From positions 1-5,860 of the forward strand of contig QHYF01000151.1 in the NCBI GenBank assembly GCA_003224075.1: DNA of 5,860 bases, given 5' to 3'. Both the position numbers and the translations under genes were made by a program. Origin of the DNA: Acidobacteriota bacterium (GTDB lineage Bacteria; Acidobacteriota; Terriglobia; Acidiferrales; UBA7541). The notes below the pieces were generated by a model. That model saw only the letters and a program-made list of their open reading frames with translations, made no database searches and was not told the DNA's origin. This document shows, one piece after another, positions 1 through 5,860 of this stretch. The first letter of the stretch is position 1. Each line of letters opens with the position of its first letter.

Positions 1-408
1 TCCCTCTTGCAGCATGCCTCTCGTCAGAGCGCCGTATCCGTCGCATTTACTTTCATCCCCGGCAAAAGCATTCCAAGCACGAACAGGTCCGACGGCGGTA
101 ATGATTGATACCCGATTGGACTTCACAACACGCTGTGATGCTATGCAAAAGCTCTCCGTCCAAATATGCGACCAGTACCCCGCATTTCCAGAGTCCGGGA
201 AATTTTTACATCATCTTAAATTTTAGAGACTCGCTATCCCCTTGAATCTGCGTGGATTCTTGGTTGGCATCCTGGGCATCGGCTTGCTCCTCACTCCCAT
301 AGCACGTTGATTGGTTCGCGGGACCTGAGCAAGCCTATCTCAGCCCGCCCACTCCTTTCGCAACAGTGGGCGATACTCAATCGCGGTTGTTAATTTGGGG
401 GGCAGGAA
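1..408. other. Upstream region with no supported gene
   Basis: This stretch of about 400 bases before the sigma factor gene holds no coding region I can support. A 70-codon plus-strand frame (14-226) has no recognisable domain, looks compositionally random and lacks a clear ribosome binding site. Just after its stop, the same frame reads a short hydrophobic peptide from a TTG at 242 to a TGA at 308-310; it resembles an isolated signal or transmembrane segment and may be chance or a gene remnant. A GATACT at 372-377 resembles a -10 box but has no matching -35 element 17 bases upstream. The sigma factor promoter presumably lies here, but I cannot place it. Confidence 0.5.
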
Positions 409-1107
409 ATGATAGGTTACGATTGCAGTCGCGCACCGACACTTCGACAACGCACGGCCTTTTCCGAACGTGAAAACCCTGGTAGGAGCGAATTGCCGGA
501 GGCGGAGGCCGTCCGGGGTGCTCAGCACGGCGATGCCATAGCGTTCAAACAGCTCTATCAATTGCATAGCCGGCGCATCTACATCCTATTCTTGCGCATG
601 GTGGCGAATCCAACGGAAGCCGAGGACTTGACTCAGGAAGCGTTCTTACGAGTCTTCCGCAAAATCAGCACGTTCCGCGGTGAATCGGCCTTCTCGACAT
701 GGTTGCACCGCGTAGCTCTCAACGTCGCGCTCATGCACTTGCGCAGAAAAAGCTTGGTGGAAACCTCACTTGACGAAATGACGGCGCCGGATGCGGACCG
801 CGGTGAGCCAGGAAAAGAGGTTGGCGGACCCGACTTGTCGCTGACTTGGCTGGTAGATCGCGTCAATCTGGAGCGTGCGGTAGCGCAGCTGCCTCCGACC
901 TGCCGGATGGTTTTCGTTCTCCACGACATCCAGGGCTTCAAGCACCGCGAGATTGCCGGGATGATGGGTTGGTCCGTCGGTACTTCAAAAGTGCAACTTC
1001 ATAGAGCCCACAGGCGGTTGCGGGACCTCTTGCGGGAAACCCTCACCTCTGGCTCGGTGATTTCCAAAGCCACAGGTCAGAACAACCAATGCGCCCCTCT
1101 CTACTGA
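409..1107 (+). CDS. ECF-type RNA polymerase sigma factor (sigma-70 family, RpoE-like)
   Basis: This gene encodes a 232-residue alternative sigma factor that would direct core RNA polymerase to a dedicated promoter set. Sigma region 2 spans about residues 45-113: an AFKQLYQLHSRRIY helix, then EAEDLTQEAFLRVF and FRGESAFSTWLHR, the core-binding and -10 recognition parts. A variable acidic linker (about 114-150) follows. Sigma region 4 spans about 153-208, with LPPTCRMVFVLHD and the helix-turn-helix HREIAGMMGWSVGTSKVQLHRA, which reads the -35 element. Regions 1.1 and 3 are absent, as is typical of ECF factors. The ATG at 409 is the first start after an in-frame TAA (391-393), with a G-rich run at 397-402 ahead of it. 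A TTG at 493 (residue 29) has AGGAG four bases upstream and would remove a non-conserved N-terminus. No zinc-finger anti-sigma gene follows. The gene converges on the hydrolase gene and overlaps it by 7 bp. Family assignment is firm; target regulon unknown. Confidence 0.95.
   Translation: MIGYDCSRAPTLRQRTAFSERENPGRSELPEAEAVRGAQHGDAIAFKQLYQLHSRRIYILFLRMVANPTEAEDLTQEAFLRVFRKISTFRGESAFSTWLHRVALNVALMHLRRKSLVETSLDEMTAPDADRGEPGKEVGGPDLSLTWLVDRVNLERAVAQLPPTCRMVFVLHDIQGFKHREIAGMMGWSVGTSKVQLHRAHRRLRDLLRETLTSGSVISKATGQNNQCAPLY
484..488 (+). promoter_or_regulatory. Possible ribosome binding site for an internal TTG start of the sigma factor
   Basis: AGGAG lies four bases before an in-frame TTG at 493-495. 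Starting there gives a protein beginning MPEAEAV and running straight into the conserved region 2, an N-terminus length usual for ECF factors. The match could be coincidental, and the upstream ATG at 409 remains possible. Confidence 0.3.
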
Positions 1108-1928
1108 ATGGATCGTTGTGGCAATCCGGTAGGTTTTTGCGCAGGCAACTTCGCGCGAATGAGGGATTCGACCTGATTCCAAACAGTCGGATCACATTCG
1201 ATTTCAGTGTGGCTCTTCGTAAAGACGCGATCGTACCAGGGATACTTGTCGCACAGGATGGGTTTTGACTTGTAGTCAAAGCGATAATTGCCGAGAATCC
1301 GTGTGCGTGAACCATCGGCGGCCCGGATTTGAGGCTGGCCGTGGAGCATTCCGCTCGGCTGATAGAAATTGGCGGCCTCAGCGACGTTGGCGGGGATGAC
1401 CGCGTCGTTCTGACGAATCTTGGAAATACTATCCACCTGGACCGTAAGGAGCACGGGGATGCTATCTCGCTCCAATTCTCGCGCAAGCGTTACCGTTTCC
1501 GAGGCACCCCAGCTCATCCCATAAATGATGACGCGGGCGTTCTGTTTCTCTTCGGCGGTCAATGTTCCGTCATGGTTCTTGCTCAGAAGTCTCAGGATCT
1601 CTTGGCGGGCCTTCTCCCTGCGACGATTCTCGAACACCTCCACATACACACCCGAGGCGTAGTCCTGCCGGAGGCGCGCAGCAAGCTGGACGCCGCTATG
1701 CACCGCATTATCGTGCTTGACAAACCCGCCCATGAAGCCAATGACGATGACCGGCGAGATTGTGGAATTGTCACTGGACGTTGCAGGACGCGCAGACCCA
1801 GATTGCCCCGATGAGAAAAGGCTCAAACAGAGAAGGGAAAATGCTTGAATGAAACCAACCATCGACCACACCGCGTTTTTGAGCAGCATGATAAAAAAGG
1901 TGATCTTCGCGCGGACGTGGTTGCGCAC
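1101..1928 (-). CDS. Putative secreted alpha/beta-hydrolase (lipase/esterase-like fold)
   Basis: The product is about 275 residues from a GTG at 1928. The N-terminus has basic residues (MRNHVRAK) and then a long hydrophobic stretch ending near LLCLSLFSSGQSGSA, which reads as a signal peptide or membrane anchor; there is no good lipobox. The mature part opens with PVIVIGFMGG (about 59-68), like the first core strand plus an oxyanion loop. IIYGMSWGAS (about 134-143) follows, a GxSxG nucleophile elbow with Ser139. Asp166 in TVQVDS and His240 in SHTEIECDP are candidate triad partners (inference). Cys226 and Cys245 could form a disulfide after export. The start is uncertain: GTG 1928 has AAGG eight bases upstream, TTG 1964 extends the frame by 12 codons, and ATG 1889 gives a more compact signal peptide. 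I recall similar proteins from Acidobacteriota annotated only as hypothetical or hydrolase; substrate unknown. The 3' end overlaps the sigma gene tail to tail. Confidence 0.75.
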   Translation of the reverse strand: MRNHVRAKITFFIMLLKNAVWSMVGFIQAFSLLCLSLFSSGQSGSARPATSSDNSTISPVIVIGFMGGFVKHDNAVHSGVQLAARLRQDYASGVYVEVFENRRREKARQEILRLLSKNHDGTLTAEEKQNARVIIYGMSWGASETVTLARELERDSIPVLLTVQVDSISKIRQNDAVIPANVAEAANFYQPSGMLHGQPQIRAADGSRTRILGNYRFDYKSKPILCDKYPWYDRVFTKSHTEIECDPTVWNQVESLIRAKLPAQKPTGLPQRSIQ

Positions 1929-2094
1929 CGATTCAGCCTTATGGACAGCAACAATTCCTACCAAGCGTGAATCTTTTCTTCCGATCCCTTAAACCACACC
2001 GGCTAAGAAGTGCATGAAAGCCTTGTGGCGATACGGGGATGCTCTTGTCCTCGTTTTGAGGAACTCTTGTAGAAAAAGTCCAACGCGATGGTTC

Positions 2095-5000
2095 TCATGA
2101 CACTGCGGCCTGTCCTGCGGAATGCAATGACGTTTGACGACGGGATTCGCTTGATTCGCGGCTTGTCCAGGTGTTGCGCAGCTCTTCGGCGCGGCGGACG
2201 ACCCGGTCAATCAGGTCGCTGGCCGCCTGGGTCTTGCCGGTTGCGTTCACTTTAGCGCTCGCGGGAGAGATTTCGAGTAGTTGCAGTTTTTCGAAGACGG
2301 GCTTCAAAGCGCGATCGGGGTTGCGGAAAAACTCCGTGCCGCGCATACGCGTGAAGATCCAACCCATGCGCTCGAGGACGGATTGGCGTTCCATGTCTTC
2401 GGGGAGTTTTTCAAGCGCGTGATAGCGGTCGCCATCGCACTCGATGGCAAGACGCTTGCCGCCACCTTCCACGACCAGGTCGATCCGGAAAGCGCCAATT
2501 CTCCACTGAGGAGCGACGCGATAACCGGCTGCCATGAGCCGCTTCATGACTTCACGCTCGAAGGTTGACTGGGCGCGGTTTTCTTTTTCTTCGAGCGCGC
2601 GCATAAGACGGCTGGGATCTTGCGCGTGTTCGATGAGCTGCCGGCGAAGATCGTCAGGCTTGAGGTCGTTGTGCGGGCTCAGCGAGTGGACGATCCACAT
2701 CTGGTCGCGGGCGCGGCTCGCGGCCACGTTGAATCGCTGCTTGAATAATTCCTGATCACGAAGAGATAGCGGGCCGCGCTGGGCGGTGTCGACGAGAGAA
2801 ATGAAAATGACGTCGCGCTCGTCGCCTTGGAACTGGGCAGCATTGCCGCAAAGGAGCCGATGAAGCTCGTAGCGGTCGGGTGAGATGTGCTTGCGAAGGA
2901 GATTATCGATTTCAATGGCCTGTTCGTCGCCTACGAGTGAGACCACACCGAAACTAAGCGGCTGTCCCATGTCATTTTTCTTGTACTCGGGCTGCTCAAT
3001 CGCGGCGGCCAGGAGCGAGGCAACCCCCAGCGCTTCCTGGCGATTGACCTTTCCGTCGCGGCTGGAGCCCGAGACGCGATAAGCAACGGTGTGCGGGTGG
3101 AGTTGGACGCGGCTGGCATCGCGCAGCGGCTTGATGCGCCAATCATAAGAGATCATGTTGCTGAACTGAATTATCTCCGGCACACACCGGAAATGCTCGA
3201 CGAGGCAGGTGGTGCCGCCAAAGGACTGGCGCGCCAGGTCGTAGATGGAGATTTGACCGTCGTACAGATCGGAGTTGGGGATGCCGGGCAGGTATTGGAA
3301 GATAAGGTTCTGAATGATGCCCAGGTCCTGGCCGACCGCAGAGGGGCTGACCTGTTCGTGGTCGCCGACGACGAGGACCGTTTTTCCGAGATAAAGTGCG
3401 ACCAGGGCCATGACGTCGCTCTGGCTGGCTTCATCGATAATCAAGACGTCGAAGCGCGTGACGCGGGGATCAAAATTTTCGACCACGCGGGAAAGCGGCA
3501 TGACCCAGACGGGAACGGCGCCGCGGCACTCACTCATTTTTCTGGCGGCTTCCGCGCGCAGCAGACCGACGCGCACGCCGTGCCCTTTGCCAATGCGGCG
3601 GATGGTGTCGAGCCAGCCGACGAGCGCTTGACGCTGACGAGGCGAGGTGCGCCGCGCTTGCGCCGACCACGCGCGCTTGTCGATAAGTTCGACGGTCACG
3701 CGGCGCAATTGTTCGCGGAGTTTTTCGCTTTTGGTTTGCAGGGCCTCAAGAGAGACGCTCGCGCGGCGATCGAGTTCATCATTGATCTGACGCCACGTCC
3801 ACGCTGAGACAGGGTCGCGTGGCGGTTCTCCGCGCCCGTGAACGCCGGTACGATTGCGAATGGCCGCGGCCCAGGCAGGTGCGGCGGTCTCCAACTTGGC
3901 GATTAGCGCGCGGCGAAGATCAAGGTCTGCCTGGCGGCTTTTCAGTTCGAGGAGACGCTCGTAAGCGTTCCTGTAGCTGCTCGAGTCCTCTTCCTTCACC
4001 GCCTCGAGGAGTTGCGCGATCACTTTTGACGATTTGGCCAAGCGTGCATCAAGCTTGAGTTTGCCTTTCAGGTCGCGGAGTTCTTCGTTCAACTGGACTA
4101 ACTTCAACTTTTTGAAGCGGGAGTCCAGGATCGGAAGAAGGGAATCCGTCACGGCAATTCCGATCCGCACCAACTCTCCATCGGGGCCAACGACCGCGGG
4201 TTGTTCAGCAAGGAATTTCTCCCAGCGGAAGCCAAGGTCTTCAAGTTGCTGCTGAAGCGGCAGCCATGTGTGTTCATACCATCTCAGGCAATCTTCGATG
4301 GCATCGCAAAACTGCATCAATGTTTTTTCGACTTCCTCGCCCATTTCATCCGAATGGGGAGTGCCCAGAGCGGCTACTTGCCGGTCCCAACGCGCGGCCA
4401 GATCCTTGCGGAGCGTCTTAAGCCGTGAGAGCTGGCGCAGGGCGTGAAAGTGTTCGGGATGGCGCGGACGCGCGCCATTTACTCTCGTTTGCTCTACGAA
4501 CTGGCTCCATGACTTGTGCGTGAAGAGCGCGATGGAGCCGAGTTTGCCGCCGCTTTCAAGATGGGCCAGGATTTCGCCTGCAATACGTTCCTGATCTTCG
4601 AGTGCCAAGTTAGCCGAAAGGTGCGGGCCGTATTTGACAACCGATTCCTGCGCGTTCGCGGCTTCGCGGTGAACCAGGCGCACGTTGCTGACCAATTGGT
4701 CCCAGGCCTGGCGGTATACGTCGCCGTATTTTCCAGCATAGACTGCGGTCAGCTTCCATTTCTCCTTCCCGGAAAGCGGCTCAACCGCTTGCGCCAGATT
4801 GGCGGCAAGAGTTTCCAATTCCTCAGGCGATTGTTGTGAAGCGCCTGATTGCCAGAGATCGGAACGCAGGTCCAAGTCCTCCATTCCCAGACGATTGCGC
4901 TCACTGAGGGAGGCTTCGAAGTCTTCAGAGCTCGGCAGATCGTGAAGCTCCGGCAGGTGGCCCGAAAGTTCATTTTCGTCGTCGCGGGAGACGGAAGTAT

Positions 5001-5860
5001 TCGTGCGGTAAAGGTCGGCCAATTCGCCGGGGGAAAGCGGCAAGCGGGCAACAGCAGCGACCGGCCCGGGAATCCAGCTGTACCCATCCTTTTCCTGTGC
5101 TACTTTGCGCGCCGCGTCAGCGGGGGCCCAGGCCTTTCCGGCGATGACGATATCGCGATATTCATCCGCGCGAGCCTCGGTGAGCTGGTTCCGAATTTCA
5201 TCTAGCTTTTTGACGAGTTCACAGCGCTGGGCTTCCAGTTTCTTAGCTTCTGTTTCGAGCGAGCCGGCGTCGGCGCGGGATAACCTTTCGGCGATCGATC
5301 CCACGGCACTTTCCAACTGCTTGCGGCTGTCCAAATCACTCTCGAGAACGCTCACGCACAGGGGACGCAACTCCGGGACGATGTGATGCCGCACCATGCG
5401 CAGGGCTTTTGTCGTGTGGCTGGTGACCAGAACGCTCTTACCCTGGGCCAGCAAATGCCCGATCAAATTGCCGATGGTGTGGGTCTTTCCCGTCCCCGGA
5501 GGCCCTTGAACCAGAACACCTCCGTGCTCTTCCAGTTGTCTTGCAATTCGAATTTGCTCGGGGTTTGCGGGCTTGCTCAGAAGAACGTCCGCCTCCGCCT
5601 GGCCACTGCCATTCACCGGCGGATCTGCTTCCCGGGAATCAGGAATCGGCGACTCTTCTCCAATGATGTTCAGGAGAGACCAGGGCAGATCCTCTCTCGT
5701 CCGGAGGTCCGCAAGGATGCCTTCGATGGCTGCGGCGAAGCCGAGAGTGCGGGCGCGCAGAAACACAACGGGATCCCGGCCGATACGCGGATCATTTTGC
5801 TCACCGGCAGGCGCTCCGTCCTCCATGAATTCTCCTCGAGGAGAAAGCTGCACGACCAGG
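2095..5860 (-). CDS. Superfamily 1 helicase (Upf1/Dna2-like) fused to a C-terminal Vsr/DUF559-type nuclease, 5' partial
   Basis: At least 1252 residues, numbered from a GTG at 5853; the frame stays open to the window edge, so the N-terminus is probably missing. Residues 28-50 (PVVFLRARTLGFAAAIEGIL) are an accessory segment I recall just before the ATPase in this family. Helicase motifs: EQ at 99-100 (Q-like), Walker A GPPGTGKT at 117-124, motif Ia near VLVTSHTTKAL (141-151), Walker B LIIDEASQ (804-811), motif III VVGDHEQVSP (828-837), EHFRCVPEIIQFSN (886-899), motif V QFQGDERDVIF (1007-1017) and motif VI NVAASRARD (1042-1050). Nearly 700 residues, largely charged helix and likely coiled coil, separate motifs I and II. 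Residues about 1096-1190 form a PD-(D/E)XK nuclease of the Vsr/DUF559/MTES_1575 type: FERE, Asp1125, Glu1138-Cys-Asp1140, His1145, then MGWIFTRMRGTEFFRNP. A polar tail follows. Expected role: ATP-driven nucleic-acid translocation coupled to cleavage, plausibly phage defence (inference). All motifs are intact and no frameshift is visible. Confidence 0.92.
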   Translation of the reverse strand, partial: LVVQLSPRGEFMEDGAPAGEQNDPRIGRDPVVFLRARTLGFAAAIEGILADLRTREDLPWSLLNIIGEESPIPDSREADPPVNGSGQAEADVLLSKPANPEQIRIARQLEEHGGVLVQGPPGTGKTHTIGNLIGHLLAQGKSVLVTSHTTKALRMVRHHIVPELRPLCVSVLESDLDSRKQLESAVGSIAERLSRADAGSLETEAKKLEAQRCELVKKLDEIRNQLTEARADEYRDIVIAGKAWAPADAARKVAQEKDGYSWIPGPVAAVARLPLSPGELADLYRTNTSVSRDDENELSGHLPELHDLPSSEDFEASLSERNRLGMEDLDLRSDLWQSGASQQSPEELETLAANLAQAVEPLSGKEKWKLTAVYAGKYGDVYRQAWDQLVSNVRLVHREAANAQESVVKYGPHLSANLALEDQERIAGEILAHLESGGKLGSIALFTHKSWSQFVEQTRVNGARPRHPEHFHALRQLSRLKTLRKDLAARWDRQVAALGTPHSDEMGEEVEKTLMQFCDAIEDCLRWYEHTWLPLQQQLEDLGFRWEKFLAEQPAVVGPDGELVRIGIAVTDSLLPILDSRFKKLKLVQLNEELRDLKGKLKLDARLAKSSKVIAQLLEAVKEEDSSSYRNAYERLLELKSRQADLDLRRALIAKLETAAPAWAAAIRNRTGVHGRGEPPRDPVSAWTWRQINDELDRRASVSLEALQTKSEKLREQLRRVTVELIDKRAWSAQARRTSPRQRQALVGWLDTIRRIGKGHGVRVGLLRAEAARKMSECRGAVPVWVMPLSRVVENFDPRVTRFDVLIIDEASQSDVMALVALYLGKTVLVVGDHEQVSPSAVGQDLGIIQNLIFQYLPGIPNSDLYDGQISIYDLARQSFGGTTCLVEHFRCVPEIIQFSNMISYDWRIKPLRDASRVQLHPHTVAYRVSGSSRDGKVNRQEALGVASLLAAAIEQPEYKKNDMGQPLSFGVVSLVGDEQAIEIDNLLRKHISPDRYELHRLLCGNAAQFQGDERDVIFISLVDTAQRGPLSLRDQELFKQRFNVAASRARDQMWIVHSLSPHNDLKPDDLRRQLIEHAQDPSRLMRALEEKENRAQSTFEREVMKRLMAAGYRVAPQWRIGAFRIDLVVEGGGKRLAIECDGDRYHALEKLPEDMERQSVLERMGWIFTRMRGTEFFRNPDRALKPVFEKLQLLEISPASAKVNATGKTQAASDLIDRVVRRAEELRNTWTSRESSESRRQTSLHSAGQAAVS
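2284..2568 (-). other. Vsr/DUF559-like nuclease domain within the helicase fusion
   Basis: This part of the large gene encodes the C-terminal nuclease domain (residues about 1096-1190 counted from the GTG at 5853). The visible active-site pattern is a Glu in the first helix (FERE), Asp1125 in FRIDLVVE, and Glu1138-x-Asp1140 in AIECDGDRYH. A Gln/Arg-containing helix (MERQSVLERMGW) and a final FFRNP turn follow. The ECDG-xxYH signature is typical of Vsr-like DUF559 and MTES_1575 domains, in which the usual ExK lysine is replaced. All expected acidic residues are present, so the domain is predicted to be active. Confidence 0.85.
5832..5836 (-). promoter_or_regulatory. Shine-Dalgarno-like AGGAG before an internal ATG of the helicase-nuclease
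   Basis: On the minus strand AGGAG is followed by five bases and then an ATG at 5826-5824. This would start a 1243-residue protein at MEDGAPAG, about 107 residues before the Walker A motif. It is the best start signal in the visible part of the gene. However, the frame continues upstream to the window edge without a stop, so it may instead be an internal coincidence in a longer protein. Confidence 0.35.

Noticed and set aside
14..226. 70-codon plus-strand open frame near the left edge
   Set aside because: It has no recognisable motif, mixed codon choice unlike the neighbouring genes and no clear ribosome binding site. I treat it as chance.
372..377. GATACT as a -10 promoter box for the sigma factor gene
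   Set aside because: There is no acceptable -35 hexamer at normal spacing, and a single six-base match is too weak to call.
1329..1814. 161-codon plus-strand open frame antisense to the hydrolase
   Set aside because: It sits opposite the hydrolase core including the GMSWGA elbow. Its product shows no recognisable family, so it is a shadow frame.
2048..2062. Small inverted repeat TCCTC-N5-GAGGA between the helicase and hydrolase genes
   Set aside because: The stem is only five base pairs and no U-tract follows on the minus strand, so it does not qualify as an intrinsic terminator.
1989..2210. 73-codon minus-strand frame overlapping the helicase 3' end
   Set aside because: Much of it is out of frame inside the helicase C-terminus and the rest is intergenic; no motif or conserved feature is visible.
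3091..3807. 238-codon plus-strand open frame antisense to the helicase
   Set aside because: It lies entirely within the motif-bearing helicase gene, including Walker B, and shows no domain of its own. Long antisense frames are expected opposite GC-rich coding sequence.

Overview
The window looks like chromosomal DNA from a moderately GC-rich bacterium. The best taxonomic hint is the ECF sigma factor. Its wording (a FRGESAFSTWLHR-like region 2 and a VLHDIQGFKHREIAGMMGWSVG-like region 4) is what I associate with Acidobacteriota, and the secreted hydrolase beside it belongs to a family I also recall from that phylum. This is an impression from remembered homologues, not a search result.

Layout: bases 1-408 hold no gene I can support. 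Bases 409-1107 (+) encode an ECF-type sigma-70 factor. It converges on, and overlaps by 7 bp, a minus-strand gene (1101 to about 1928) for a putative secreted alpha/beta-hydrolase. After a short intergenic stretch, the rest of the window (2095 to the right edge, minus strand) is one very large gene. It encodes a superfamily 1 (Upf1/Dna2-like) helicase fused to a C-terminal Vsr/DUF559-type nuclease. Its reading frame stays open to the window edge, so its N-terminus is probably missing.

The three genes do not form an obvious pathway. The sigma factor has no anti-sigma gene directly after it and the hydrolase looks like an exported housekeeping or accessory enzyme. The helicase-nuclease is the most interesting item. 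Helicase-Vsr fusions occur among reported anti-phage systems (the DUF4011-helicase-Vsr type called Hhe), and this protein has a helical insert of nearly 700 residues between its Walker A and Walker B motifs. No restriction-modification genes, CRISPR repeats, transposases, tRNAs or rRNAs were seen.
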